Part shown: piece by piece, positions 6,969 to 14,061 of the stretch | How positions within the stretch are numbered: the stretch's first letter is position 1 | Layout: every line of letters starts with the position of its first letter | Origin: Acidimicrobiia bacterium | GTDB taxonomy: Bacteria > Actinomycetota > Acidimicrobiia > Acidimicrobiales > AC-14 | DNA length: 18,273 nt | NCBI GenBank assembly: GCA_019243595.1 | Contig: JAFAUA010000317.1 | Location: 1-18,273, forward strand | Reading direction: 5' to 3' | Made by a program: the position numbers and the translations under genes | The notes under the pieces: model-generated | Databases searched by the model: none | The model's input: the letters and a program-made list of their open reading frames with translations, nothing else | Told to the model about the DNA's origin: nothing

Positions 6969-6976
6969 CTCGGGCC

Positions 6977-7513
6977 GTGAGCCACTACGCCGTGTCGGCA
7001 GTCGGTGCCGACCGCCCGGGCATCGTCGCCGCGGTCACCGGTGTCTTCCTCGAGCACGGGTGCAATCTCGAGGACACGTCGATGACGATCCTGCGCGGGC
7101 ACTTCGCCATGATGCTGGTCGTCGCCGCACCCGACGGCCTGGCCCAGGAGACGCTCGAGGAGGCGCTGGCCGGCCCGGCCGCGGACTTCGACCTGGTCGT
7201 CGCCGTGCGCGCCATCGACGACGACGTCCCGGTTTCGCCCGAGGGCGACGCCTGGACAGTGTCGGTCTACGGTGCCGACCGCCCGGGCATCGTCCACCGT
7301 GTGGCGTCGTTGCTTGCGGACAGCGCGGTCAACATTGTCGACCTAAGCACACGTGTGATCGGCGATCCCAGCCGGCCGGTCTACGCCATGATCCTCGAGG
7401 TGACGCTTCCCTCCCGCGGCGACGCGTCACCCCTCGAGGCCAGCCTGGCGTCCCTCGCCGGCGACCTCGGCGTCGAGTGCTCCCTGCATCCGTCCGAAGC
7501 CGACATCCTCTGA
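6977..7513 (+). CDS. Double ACT-domain protein (GcvR-like)
   Basis: A 178-residue protein made of two ACT domains, at about residues 3-75 and 92-168. Both begin with the same signature, GADRPGIV, followed by the helix and the second strand. ACT domains bind small ligands, usually amino acids. The two-ACT layout without a catalytic domain is that of glycine cleavage repressor GcvR-like proteins and of the regulatory part of formyltetrahydrofolate deformylase. No DNA-binding domain is present, so it probably acts by binding a partner. The start is the GTG at 6977, giving SHYAVSAVGADRPG. It lies between a nucleotidase and peptide deformylase, a link to one-carbon/formyl metabolism that is suggestive only. 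Confidence 0.85.
   Translation: MSHYAVSAVGADRPGIVAAVTGVFLEHGCNLEDTSMTILRGHFAMMLVVAAPDGLAQETLEEALAGPAADFDLVVAVRAIDDDVPVSPEGDAWTVSVYGADRPGIVHRVASLLADSAVNIVDLSTRVIGDPSRPVYAMILEVTLPSRGDASPLEASLASLAGDLGVECSLHPSEADIL
7004..7294 (+). repeat. 24-bp exact direct repeat inside the two ACT domains
   Basis: The 24 bases at 7004-7027 recur exactly at 7271-7294, 267 bp (89 codons) apart and in the same frame. Both copies encode GADRPGIV, the ligand-loop signature of each ACT domain. The match includes all silent codon positions. The flanking sequence is not conserved at this level. Confidence 0.9.
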
Positions 7514-7523
7514 CCCCAGGTAC

Positions 7524-8024
7524 GTGGCAGTTAGGCCGGTGCTCCGGCTCCCCGACCACTTCCTCAAACAGCCGGCGGCGCCGGTCGGCCGGATCGACGA
7601 CGCAGCGAGAGAGCTCGCCGCCGATCTGGTCGACACCATGCGGGCGTCGCCCGCGTGCGTCGGCATCGCCGCCACCCAGATCGGCGTCGGCCTGCGCGCC
7701 TTCACTGTCGACGTGACCGGGCACAAGAAGGCGCGCTCGTGTCACGGCGAGATCGTGCTCTTCGATCCCGAGCTCCTTCTCGCCCACGGGCCCTTCGTGG
7801 CGCGTGAGGGCTGCATGAGCGTGCCCGACCTGACCGGTGACGTGGCGAGAGCAACCACCATCGTGATGCGTGGCCTGACCGTCGACGGCGCCGAGCGGGT
7901 GATCGAAGCCGACGCCTTCGAGGCGCGCGCTCTGCTGCATGAGCTCGACCACCTCGACGGCCTTCTCTTCCTCGACCGCGTCTCGTCGCACGAGTCGGTC
8001 TTCCGGCGCAAGGTGTATCGCTAA
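7524..8024 (+). CDS. def: Peptide deformylase
   Basis: Removes the N-formyl group from nascent proteins; a metalloenzyme. The 166 residues contain the three family motifs. Motif I is CVGIAATQ (usual GxGxAAxQ, first Gly replaced by Cys), motif II is EGCMSVPDL with the metal Cys, and motif III is LHELDHLDG with the HExxH metal ligands and Glu. The segment GHKKARSCHG and the ending FRRKVYR recall a deformylase subgroup seen in actinobacteria (from memory). The start is taken as the GTG at 7524, 10 bp after the ACT stop; the in-frame GTG at 7539 is an alternative that loses five residues. It is probably cotranscribed with the ACT gene. Catalytic residues look intact, so activity is expected. Confidence 0.92.
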   Translation: MAVRPVLRLPDHFLKQPAAPVGRIDDAARELAADLVDTMRASPACVGIAATQIGVGLRAFTVDVTGHKKARSCHGEIVLFDPELLLAHGPFVAREGCMSVPDLTGDVARATTIVMRGLTVDGAERVIEADAFEARALLHELDHLDGLLFLDRVSSHESVFRRKVYR

Positions 8025-8043
8025 GACGCGCCTCGGCGGGCCC

Positions 8044-8049
8044 TAGAAT
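8044..8049 (+). promoter_or_regulatory. Candidate -10 (TAGAAT) for the lipoprotein-led operon
   Basis: TAGAAT lies nine bases before the ATG at 8059. The leader would be at most a few bases. It is the best promoter candidate for the four-gene lipoprotein-PH-kinase-regulator unit. No -35 match is clear. Confidence 0.5.
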
Positions 8050-8058
8050 TCACGTCCC

Positions 8059-8799
8059 ATGAAGCGATTCGTGGTGCTCCCCGTGGTTGCCGGGCTCGCG
8101 CTCGCAGCCTGTTCGTCCGGCGGTTCGAAGAAGAACACGTCGGCGAGCAGCAGCTCCACCAGTTCGACGCCGGCGACCCAGGTCACCATCAAGGCCTACT
8201 CACCAGAAGCGAACTCGGTGCAGGGTGTCTGTGGCAACGGCATCGTCATCGACCTGAGCATCAAGTCCAAGGATCCCAACCTGCTCAAGGCCGCCATCCG
8301 CGCCGGCCAGCCGGGCCAGCCCGGCCGCAACCCCGCCTACCAGAACCTGGTCGTCACCCTGTCGACCACCGAGCCTGCGCTCGGCGGTCCGCAGGCCAAC
8401 ATCGCCGGCCTGTTCCAGCTCGTCAGCGTGTCCCAGCAGTCCGACGGCTCGGGCGAGATCTGGGCGACGTGGGTCAATGCCCAACCCCGGTTCGGGATCG
8501 ATGTCGACAGCGCCCTTGACGCCTACGTCGTGAACGACCCGGCGCCGGCCACCGTGGCGGCCGACCGCAGCGGCCTCAACGTCGTGTCCAATGTCGAACA
8601 CGTGCCGTTCCACATCGCCGGCTCGGTCGGCAGCACCCCGTGTGCGGCGACCTCGACGACGGCGGCGGGCGCGACGAGCACCAGCGGTCGCACGACGACG
8701 ACGGCGCACACGACGACAACGGCACACACCACCACGACGGCACACACGACGACGTCGGCCGCGACTCCGACGTCGTCACCCGTGACCACGTCGCATTAA
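8059..8799 (+). CDS. Secreted lipoprotein with Thr-rich C-terminal repeats, unknown function
   Basis: A 246-residue protein with a lipoprotein signal peptide: MKRF, a hydrophobic core, and the lipobox LAAC with C18 as the lipidated residue. A Ser/Thr linker (about 19-42) leads into one mature domain (about 43-190). Two Cys in that part, in GVCGNG and TPCAAT, could form a disulfide. The C-terminal 45 residues are low-complexity Thr/Ser/Ala/His with three TTTTAH repeats, typical of a cell-wall-spanning or glycosylated stalk. I do not recognise the mature domain. It is the first gene of a close unit (11 bp to the PH-domain gene), which then runs into a histidine kinase and regulator. That suggests a role in envelope sensing or as a target of that system. 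Confidence 0.85.
   Translation: MKRFVVLPVVAGLALAACSSGGSKKNTSASSSSTSSTPATQVTIKAYSPEANSVQGVCGNGIVIDLSIKSKDPNLLKAAIRAGQPGQPGRNPAYQNLVVTLSTTEPALGGPQANIAGLFQLVSVSQQSDGSGEIWATWVNAQPRFGIDVDSALDAYVVNDPAPATVAADRSGLNVVSNVEHVPFHIAGSVGSTPCAATSTTAAGATSTSGRTTTTAHTTTTAHTTTTAHTTTSAATPTSSPVTTSH
8692..8745 (+). repeat. Three tandem 18-bp repeats coding TTTTAH
   Basis: Three in-frame 18-bp units at 8692-8709, 8710-8727 and 8728-8745 each encode Thr-Thr-Thr-Thr-Ala-His. They differ at a few silent positions, and a partial fourth unit (two Thr codons) follows. Copy number may vary between strains by slippage without breaking the frame. Confidence 0.9.
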
Positions 8800-8810
8800 C
8801 CCGGACGCCG

Positions 8811-9314
8811 GTGCCGCTTCCCCGCCGGCTGTTGAACGAGGGTGAGTTCATCGTCCTCGACCTCCGCCCGCACTGGTGGGTGCTCGCCGGGTCGACCATC
8901 ATGTTGGCCTTGAGTCTTGCGGCAGCCGTGGCCGCGTCGATCGTCGTGCCCGGGGTCGCCCACGATCCGGTGCTCATCGTCAGCCTGGTCGCGGTGCTCG
9001 TGGCGCTCGGCCGATTCATCCGCCGGTACACCCGCTGGGGTACTACGACCATGGTGCTGACCAACGAGCGCCTCGTCGTGCGGATGGGCCTGTTCGCCAA
9101 GGCGGGGCGGGAGATCCCCCTCGAGCGCATCAGCGACATCAGTTATCACCAGAGCCTGTTCGAGCGGATTATCGGCGCCGGCGATCTCTTCGTCGACTCC
9201 GTTGGGGACGGCGGCCGGCAGGTGCTCCGGATGGTGCCCCGGCCCGTCCGCGTGCAGCAGGCGATCCACAAACAGATGGCGCAGGGCGATGCGCCCGCCA
9301 ACACCCGGCCGTAA
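8811..9314 (+). CDS. Bacterial PH-domain membrane protein (bPH2/YdbT-like)
   Basis: A 167-residue protein. Residues about 8-18 (LLNEGEFIVLDLRPHW) are the usual entry of these proteins. Two transmembrane helices follow, at about 21-45 (LAGSTIMLALSLAAAVAAS) and 51-68 (VLIVSLVAVLVALG). Then comes the bacterial PH domain, about 72-155, with the characteristic TTTMVLTNERLVVRMGLFAK and the REIPLERISDI motif, ending with DSVGDGGRQVLRMV. The family is membrane-bound and often linked to envelope functions; its ligand is unknown. The start chosen is the GTG at 8811, 11 bp after the lipoprotein stop, because no other in-frame start precedes the entry motif closely. It is followed after 13 bp by the histidine kinase, so the three genes are likely one transcript. 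Confidence 0.82.
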   Translation: MPLPRRLLNEGEFIVLDLRPHWWVLAGSTIMLALSLAAAVAASIVVPGVAHDPVLIVSLVAVLVALGRFIRRYTRWGTTTMVLTNERLVVRMGLFAKAGREIPLERISDISYHQSLFERIIGAGDLFVDSVGDGGRQVLRMVPRPVRVQQAIHKQMAQGDAPANTRP

Positions 9315-9327
9315 CGTTGTTGTCGCT

Positions 9328-10629
9328 ATGAAGACGAAGTCGGTGACCACGTCGGTCACCCAGTTCGTGCTCGCCGGACTGGCGGCCGTCGTGGTCATCT
9401 CGGCCGGCACGTTCTACGTGGTGCGACACAACGCCACGAAAGAGGCGATCCGCAACGCGCGCGACATCGCCACCGTCGACGGTCATGCCGTGGCCGAACC
9501 AGTTCTCGCCGACACCATCGTGTCTGGCGACCCCGTCGCGGTGCGGCAGCTCGACAGTGTGGTTCGCCAGCGCATCATCGGTGACCGCGCCGTCCGCGTG
9601 AAGCTCTGGACCCCCGATGGGCGGGTCGTCTATTCCGACGAGCCCAGGCTGATCGGCAGGAATTTCGGCCTTGGCGCGGATGAGACGGCGGCGCTCAACT
9701 CGGGAAGGCCGGCGGCCGACCTCAGCGATCTGAACGAGGCCGAGAACGTCTACGAGCGGCCGTTCCACAAGCTCCTCCAGGTCTACGTGCCGGTGCACAC
9801 CGTTGGCGGGAAACCGCTGCTGTTCGAGATCTACCTGCGCTACAGCTCGATCGCCGAGAGCGGCCGGCAGATCTGGGGCAACTTCCTACCGGTCATGCTC
9901 GGTGGCCTCCTGCTTCTCTTCCTCATCCAGGTCCCGCTGGCGTGGTCGATGGCCCGAGGCCTGCGTCAGGGCCAGGAGGAACGCGAGCGCCTCCTCCACC
10001 GGGCGATCGACGCATCGGACGCCGAGCGCCGTCGGATTGCCCGTGATCTCCACGACGGCGTCGTGCAGAGCCTCGCCGGCGTTTCCTATTCGTTGGCCGC
10101 CGCCGCCGACCGGGTCGGCGACGCGCCGAACGGTGCCGAGGTGGGATCGGCGTTGCGACAGGCAGCGGCCGACACCCGCAAGAGCATGCGCGACCTTCGC
10201 AGCCTCATCGTCGACATCGCGCCGCCCAACCTCCACGAGGAGGGCCTCGACAACGCGGTCGGTGAGCTCGTGGCGCCGCTCGCCGCCGAGGGCATGGAGA
10301 CGATCGTCGACATCGACGACGACGCCGCCCAATCAGCCGAGGCCCAGACGGTGCTCTACCGCGTCGCCCACGAGGCGGTGCGCAACGTGGCGGTCCACGC
10401 CCACGCGACGCGTCTCGACGTGTCGGTCGCGCGGGACAACGGCCTCGTCCGGCTCGTTGTATCCGACAATGGGCTCGGGTTCTCGCCCGACCGCATCAAC
10501 GAACGCCGCGAGGAGGGCCACGTCGGCCTGACGTTGCTGACCGGACTCGTCGCGGATGCGGGAGGCCGGCTCGTCGTGACGTCGGCGCCGGGCGAGGGAA
10601 CGCGCCTCGAAGCCGAGGTCCCCACGTGA
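9328..10629 (+). CDS. NarL-type sensor histidine kinase (HisKA_3)
   Basis: A 433-residue membrane sensor kinase. TM1 is at about 12-32 and TM2 at about 186-206. Between them is an extracytoplasmic sensor region of about 150 residues with a PAS/Cache-like segment (VKLWTPDGRVVYSD). The dimerisation domain carries the phospho-acceptor His in RIARDLHDGVVQSLAG (H242), the HisKA_3 signature. The ATPase domain shows HEAVRNVAVHAHA (N-box), SDNGLGF (G1) and GHVGLTLL (G2). The start is the ATG at 9328; the frame is open upstream but overlaps the PH gene. A TAACGT ten bases upstream is a weak promoter candidate. The stop overlaps the response regulator start by 4 bp (GTGA), so the two are coupled and form a cognate pair. 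The signal is unknown. Confidence 0.93.
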   Translation: MKTKSVTTSVTQFVLAGLAAVVVISAGTFYVVRHNATKEAIRNARDIATVDGHAVAEPVLADTIVSGDPVAVRQLDSVVRQRIIGDRAVRVKLWTPDGRVVYSDEPRLIGRNFGLGADETAALNSGRPAADLSDLNEAENVYERPFHKLLQVYVPVHTVGGKPLLFEIYLRYSSIAESGRQIWGNFLPVMLGGLLLLFLIQVPLAWSMARGLRQGQEERERLLHRAIDASDAERRRIARDLHDGVVQSLAGVSYSLAAAADRVGDAPNGAEVGSALRQAAADTRKSMRDLRSLIVDIAPPNLHEEGLDNAVGELVAPLAAEGMETIVDIDDDAAQSAEAQTVLYRVAHEAVRNVAVHAHATRLDVSVARDNGLVRLVVSDNGLGFSPDRINERREEGHVGLTLLTGLVADAGGRLVVTSAPGEGTRLEAEVPT

Positions 10630-11294
10630 GCGAGCGGAGCGAGGGAGCCAATGGGTTGAGCATCCGAGTGCTTTTGGCTGACGATCACGACGTCGTGCGT
10701 CGGGGGCTGAGGGATCTCCTTGACGGCAACGACGGCTTCGAGGTCGTCGGAGCGGCGGCCGACGGCGAGGAGGCGGTGGCGCTGGCGGGGGAGCACAGCC
10801 CCGACGTCGTTCTCATGGACCTCTCGATGCCCCGGGTCGACGGCATCGAGGCGACCCGGCGGCTGCTCGCCGAGCGACCCGACGCTCGGGTGGTCGTCCT
10901 CACTTCCTTTTCCGACCGCGAGCGCATCCTCGACGCGCTGGACGCCGGTGCCGTCGGCTACCTCCTCAAGGACGCCGAGCCCGAGGAGCTGCTTCGCGGG
11001 ATTGAAGCGGCCGCCCGGGGGGAGGCGCCGCTCGCACCCAAGGCGGCGAAGGTCGTGCTGAGCGCGCGCGCCGACGCCCGCCCGGCCGCCGAGCTCACGG
11101 CCCGGGAGACCGAGGTGCTCGGTCTGCTCGCCCAGGGCCTGGCCAACAAGCAGATCGCCCGCCGCCTCGGTATCGCGGAGAAGACCGTGAAGACACATCT
11201 GACCAGCGTGTTCCAGAGCATCGGCGTGAGCGACCGCACGCAGGCCGCCCTCTGGGCCAGGACCCACGGCATCGGGGGGTCCCAGGGGTCCTAG
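10626..11294 (+). CDS. NarL/LuxR-type response regulator
   Basis: A 222-residue transcription factor paired with the kinase just upstream. The receiver domain (about 12-130) has the acidic pair D19/D20, phospho-acceptor D65 in VVLMDLSMP, T93 in VLTSF, and K115 in YLLKDA. The LuxR-type HTH is at about 153-210 (LTARETEVLGLLAQGLANKQIARRLGIAEKTVKTHL). All receiver residues are intact. The GTG at 10626 overlaps the kinase stop, with GAGG about eight bases upstream. It adds an odd leader, MSERSEGANG; an in-frame TTG at 10656 would start right at the receiver. The leader is encoded by a GAGCGAGCGGAGCGAG-type stretch. Targets are unknown; the lipoprotein-PH operon itself is a natural candidate. Confidence 0.93.
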   Translation: MSERSEGANGLSIRVLLADDHDVVRRGLRDLLDGNDGFEVVGAAADGEEAVALAGEHSPDVVLMDLSMPRVDGIEATRRLLAERPDARVVVLTSFSDRERILDALDAGAVGYLLKDAEPEELLRGIEAAARGEAPLAPKAAKVVLSARADARPAAELTARETEVLGLLAQGLANKQIARRLGIAEKTVKTHLTSVFQSIGVSDRTQAALWARTHGIGGSQGS

Positions 11295-11298
11295 GACC
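11287..11298. other. 12-bp palindrome GGTCCTAGGACC at the response regulator stop
   Basis: A perfect palindrome spans the stop codon of the response regulator gene (11292-11294). It lies 13 bp before the hairpin described next. It may be an operator or just part of a terminator-like region; nothing in the sequence decides. Confidence 0.4.
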
Positions 11299-11310
11299 AT
11301 CGTCCACTAG

Positions 11311-11336
11311 CTCTCCGGCCCGGCCCTGCCGGAGAG
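11311..11336 (+). promoter_or_regulatory. Perfect 9-bp hairpin covering the Shine-Dalgarno of the ECF sigma gene
   Basis: CTCTCCGGC (11311-11319) pairs perfectly with GCCGGAGAG (11328-11336) around an eight-base loop. The 3' arm contains GGAGAG (11331-11336), which is the only Shine-Dalgarno-like sequence for the GTG at 11345, eight bases away. If transcribed with the gene, the ribosome site is closed in the stem. No T-run follows, so it is not a standard intrinsic terminator, though it could still end the upstream operon's transcript. Confidence 0.6.
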
Positions 11337-11344
11337 TCGAGAAC

Positions 11345-11878
11345 GTGGATGAGGAAATCTTGATGGCCCAGGTCGCGGGCGGCGACAGCGACGCCATGGC
11401 GACCGTCTACCACCGCTTGGCCCCGTCGGTCCGGGGCGTCGGACGCCGCATCGTCGGCGAGGCCGCCGCCGACGACGTGGTCCAGGAGACCTTCGAGCGG
11501 ATGTGGCGCTACGCGGGGCGGTTCGACCGTGATCGCGGGTCGCTCGACGCCTGGGTGCTTCGCATCGCCCGCAACGCGGCCCTCGGACAGCTCCGCCGCA
11601 TGCGCCACCACGTGGATCTCGGCGTCGTGCCTGAGCCCGCCGACACCGGCCACGGCCCAGACGACGCCGTCGTCCTCATCGATCTCACGACCGGCGTGCG
11701 CCGGGCCGTCGCCAGCCTGGACCAGCGGAGGCGCGTCGCCGTCGAACACGTGCTCGCGGGCCAGACGCTCGTGCAGACCGCCGACACGCTCGGCCTGCCG
11801 GAAGGCACGTTGAAGAGCCGCGTGCGGGCGGCCTACGCCGACCTGCGCGAGCTGCTCGAAGATTCTCGCCCAGCCTGA
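11345..11878 (+). CDS. ECF-type RNA polymerase sigma factor
   Basis: A 177-residue sigma-70 family factor with only regions 2 and 4. Region 2 spans about 8-88 and includes YHRLAPSVRGVGRRIVGEAAADDVVQETF, then WRYAGRFD and the 2.4 segment LDAWVLRIARNAAL. Region 4 spans about 118-172, with LDQRRRVAVEHVLAGQTLVQTADTLGLPEGTLKSRV. The start is the GTG at 11345, with GGAGAG eight bases upstream in the 3' arm of a hairpin. No zinc-binding or membrane anti-sigma gene follows; the next gene is a phosphotriesterase-family hydrolase. Control may therefore act at the level of its own leader RNA or through a distant anti-sigma. Its promoter targets are unknown. Confidence 0.92.
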   Translation: MDEEILMAQVAGGDSDAMATVYHRLAPSVRGVGRRIVGEAAADDVVQETFERMWRYAGRFDRDRGSLDAWVLRIARNAALGQLRRMRHHVDLGVVPEPADTGHGPDDAVVLIDLTTGVRRAVASLDQRRRVAVEHVLAGQTLVQTADTLGLPEGTLKSRVRAAYADLRELLEDSRPA

Positions 11879-11899
11879 GCAGCCGCCGCGGCGCGCAGC

Positions 11900-11905
11900 T
11901 AGCGT
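11900..11905 (+). promoter_or_regulatory. Candidate -10 (TAGCGT) for the phosphotriesterase-family gene
   Basis: TAGCGT is followed by nine bases and the ATG at 11915, with no Shine-Dalgarno sequence between. It fits the local leaderless pattern and would head the five-gene metabolic run. Confidence 0.5.
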
Positions 11906-11914
11906 CCGCGTTTC

Positions 11915-12901
11915 ATGGCGACCGTACAGACCGTCCTCGGGCCCATCGACTCCAGCGAGCTCGGGCCCACGCTCGTCCACGAGCACGTGCGCATCTGTTA
12001 TCCGGGTGACAACCTCGACCCCGCCTATTCGTTCGACCGTGGCGCGTGCATCGAAACCGCCGTCGAGCGCATGGCCGGTCTGGCCGAGCACGGCGTGCGT
12101 ACCTTCGTCGATCCGTGTCCCATCGACCTCGGCCGCGACCCCGAGCTGCTCGCTGAGGTCGCCCGCCAGTCGGGGATGCAGATCGTGTGCTCGACCGGGT
12201 TCTACCTGGAGCACATCGGCATCCCGTACTACTGGCGGGTCCGCTCGTCGCAGGAGATCGCCGAGTTCTACCTGCACGAGATCAACAACGGCATCGGCGA
12301 GACCGGCATCAAACCGGGCTGCATCAAGATCGCGTCCGGCGACCCCCCGGGCGACTACGACCGCAAGGTGATCGCCGCCGCGGCGCTGGCGGCAGCCGAG
12401 AGCGGCCTGACGGTGATCAGCCACTGCGAGAACTCCGCGGGCGGCGACGTGCAGCAGGAGGTCCTCGCCGAGAACGGTGCCGACCTCTCACGCGCCCTCA
12501 TCGGTCACCAGGGACAGTCGACCGACATGGACTACATCCGCGGCATCGCCGACCGGGGCTCCTTCGTCGGTTACGACCGGTGCGGGTACGAGATCCTCGC
12601 ACCCGACGACCAACGGGCCGACCAGGTCATGGCGCTCGTCGAGGCCGGCCACGCCGACAAGGTCTGCCTGAGCCAGGACCACATGTGCTGCCTGGCGTCG
12701 CCGAAGTTCCCGTATCCGGTCCCCGAGGGCCTCGAGGACATGTTCAAGGAGATGGAGCCCACCATCTACGAGCAGATGTACAAGCGGCCTCACACCTTCC
12801 TCTTCACCGACTTCTGGCCCAAGCTCGAGGCCCGCGGCATGGAGCGCAAGACGTTCGACGCCTTGCTCACGGAGAACCCGAAGAGATTGTTCGGGGGATA
12901 G
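11915..12901 (+). CDS. Phosphotriesterase-family metal hydrolase (possibly lactonase)
   Basis: A 328-residue amidohydrolase-superfamily enzyme. The binuclear metal site can be read off: HEH (H22, H24), the carbamylated Lys in GCIKIAS (K138), H170 in VISHCE, H198 in IGHQGQ, and the Asp in LSQDHM (D255). The N-terminal [19 protein letters not shown] is the family opening. Members include lactonases, aryldialkylphosphatases and uncharacterised esterases; the native reaction is often lactone hydrolysis. Here I infer an acyl, lactone or ester substrate linked to the racemase gene that follows 10 bp later. The start is the ATG at 11915 with TAGCGT nine bases upstream. Probably cytosolic, as no signal peptide is seen. 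Confidence 0.9.
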   Translation: MATVQTVLGPIDSSELGPTLVHEHVRICYPGDNLDPAYSFDRGACIETAVERMAGLAEHGVRTFVDPCPIDLGRDPELLAEVARQSGMQIVCSTGFYLEHIGIPYYWRVRSSQEIAEFYLHEINNGIGETGIKPGCIKIASGDPPGDYDRKVIAAAALAAAESGLTVISHCENSAGGDVQQEVLAENGADLSRALIGHQGQSTDMDYIRGIADRGSFVGYDRCGYEILAPDDQRADQVMALVEAGHADKVCLSQDHMCCLASPKFPYPVPEGLEDMFKEMEPTIYEQMYKRPHTFLFTDFWPKLEARGMERKTFDALLTENPKRLFGG

Positions 12902-12904
12902 GTT
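12899..12904 (+). promoter_or_regulatory. Candidate -10 (TAGGTT) overlapping the preceding stop codon
   Basis: TAGGTT begins with the TAG stop of the phosphotriesterase-family gene and lies seven bases before the ATG at 12912. Spacing fits leaderless transcription of the racemase gene. A dual use of the bases as stop and -10 is plausible but unproven. Confidence 0.45.
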
Positions 12905-12911
12905 CGGGCCC

Positions 12912-14057
12912 ATGGCTGGACCGCTGCAGGGCTTCAAGGTGATCGAGATGGCCGGCATCGGGCCGGGCCCGTTCACGGCGATGATGCTCGCCGACATGGG
13001 CGCCGATGTGCTGCGCCTCGACCGTCCAAACGCGCGGGTGCTCAACCCCGACAAGGACGTGCTCAACCGTGGCCGGCGCTCGATCGCTGTCGACCTCAAG
13101 CACCCCGACGGCGTGCAGACCGTGCTCCGGCTCGTCGAGCAGGCCGACGCCTTGCTCGAGGGATTCCGACCGGGCGTCATGGAGCGCCTCGGGCTCGGTC
13201 CCGACGAGTGCCTGGCGCGCAACCCCAAGCTCGTGTACGGGCGCATGACCGGGTGGGGCCAGGACGGCCCGCTTTCCCACGCCGCCGGCCACGACATCAA
13301 CTACATCGCCATCGCCGGTGTGCTGAACAACTTCAAGCGTGACGGCGAGCGGCCGGTGCCGCCGAACAATCTGGTCGGCGACTTCGGCGGTGGGGGCCTG
13401 CTCTTGGCGTTCGGTCTCGTGTGCGCCCTGCTCGAGGCATCGCGCTCTGGTCAGGGCCAGGTGGTCGACGCCGCCATGGTCGACGGTGCCGCGGTGCTCA
13501 GCACGATGATCCACGCCTTTGTCGCCATGGGCATCTGGCAGGACAACCCGGGCCACAACATGCTCGACACGGGGGCTCCGTTCTACGAGGTGTACGAAAC
13601 CGCCGATGGCAAGTTCATGGCCATCGGCGCCATCGAGCAGCAGTTCTACGCCGAGCTCCTGGAGCGCACTGGACTCGAGGACGAGGAGCTGCCGTTCCAG
13701 ATGGACCGTGGGCAGTGGCCCTCGATGAAGGAGCGCTTCGCCGCCTTCTTCAAGACCAAGACGCGCGACGAGTGGCAGTCGCTCCTTGAGGGCACCGACG
13801 CCTGCGCGGTCCCGGTGCTTTCGATGACCGAGGCGCCGAGTCACCCCCACAACGTCGCCCGCCAGACCTTCGTCGTTCGCGACGGCGTCACCCAGCCCGC
13901 GCCCGCGCCACGGTTCAGCCGCACCGAGGCGACCATCGCCGGCCCGCCGCCTGCCCCAGGGGAGCACACCGACGTGGCCCTCGAGGACTGGGGGTTCACC
14001 GCCGACGAAGTTGCCAAGCTGCGGGAGGCGGGGGCCGTCACCCTGAGCGAGGGCTGA
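12912..14057 (+). CDS. Alpha-methylacyl-CoA racemase (CaiB/BaiF family III)
   Basis: A 381-residue family III CoA-transferase-fold protein. It is best read as a racemase rather than a transferase. The opening [22 protein letters not shown] is typical of the AMACR branch. The expected catalytic triad is present at near-identical positions to the M. tuberculosis enzyme MCR: H127 in [11 protein letters not shown]157 in NLVGDFGG, and E242 in AIEQQF (H126, D156, E241 in MCR). The reaction interconverts 2R- and 2S-methylacyl-CoA, needed before beta-oxidation of branched chains such as isoprenoid or sterol side chains. It has its own candidate -10 overlapping the previous stop. PIG-L follows 4 bp downstream, so it is cotranscribed with it. 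Confidence 0.92.
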   Translation: MAGPLQGFKVIEMAGIGPGPFTAMMLADMGADVLRLDRPNARVLNPDKDVLNRGRRSIAVDLKHPDGVQTVLRLVEQADALLEGFRPGVMERLGLGPDECLARNPKLVYGRMTGWGQDGPLSHAAGHDINYIAIAGVLNNFKRDGERPVPPNNLVGDFGGGGLLLAFGLVCALLEASRSGQGQVVDAAMVDGAAVLSTMIHAFVAMGIWQDNPGHNMLDTGAPFYEVYETADGKFMAIGAIEQQFYAELLERTGLEDEELPFQMDRGQWPSMKERFAAFFKTKTRDEWQSLLEGTDACAVPVLSMTEAPSHPHNVARQTFVVRDGVTQPAPAPRFSRTEATIAGPPPAPGEHTDVALEDWGFTADEVAKLREAGAVTLSEG

Positions 14058-14061
14058 GCGC

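Noticed and set aside
11311..11336. Standard intrinsic terminator
   Set aside because: The stem is good but no T-run follows, and the 3' arm holds the next gene's ribosome site; kept as a regulatory hairpin instead.
11291..12424. Minus-strand open frame opposite the sigma factor and hydrolase
   Set aside because: It spans two well-supported genes on the other strand and shows no domain of its own.
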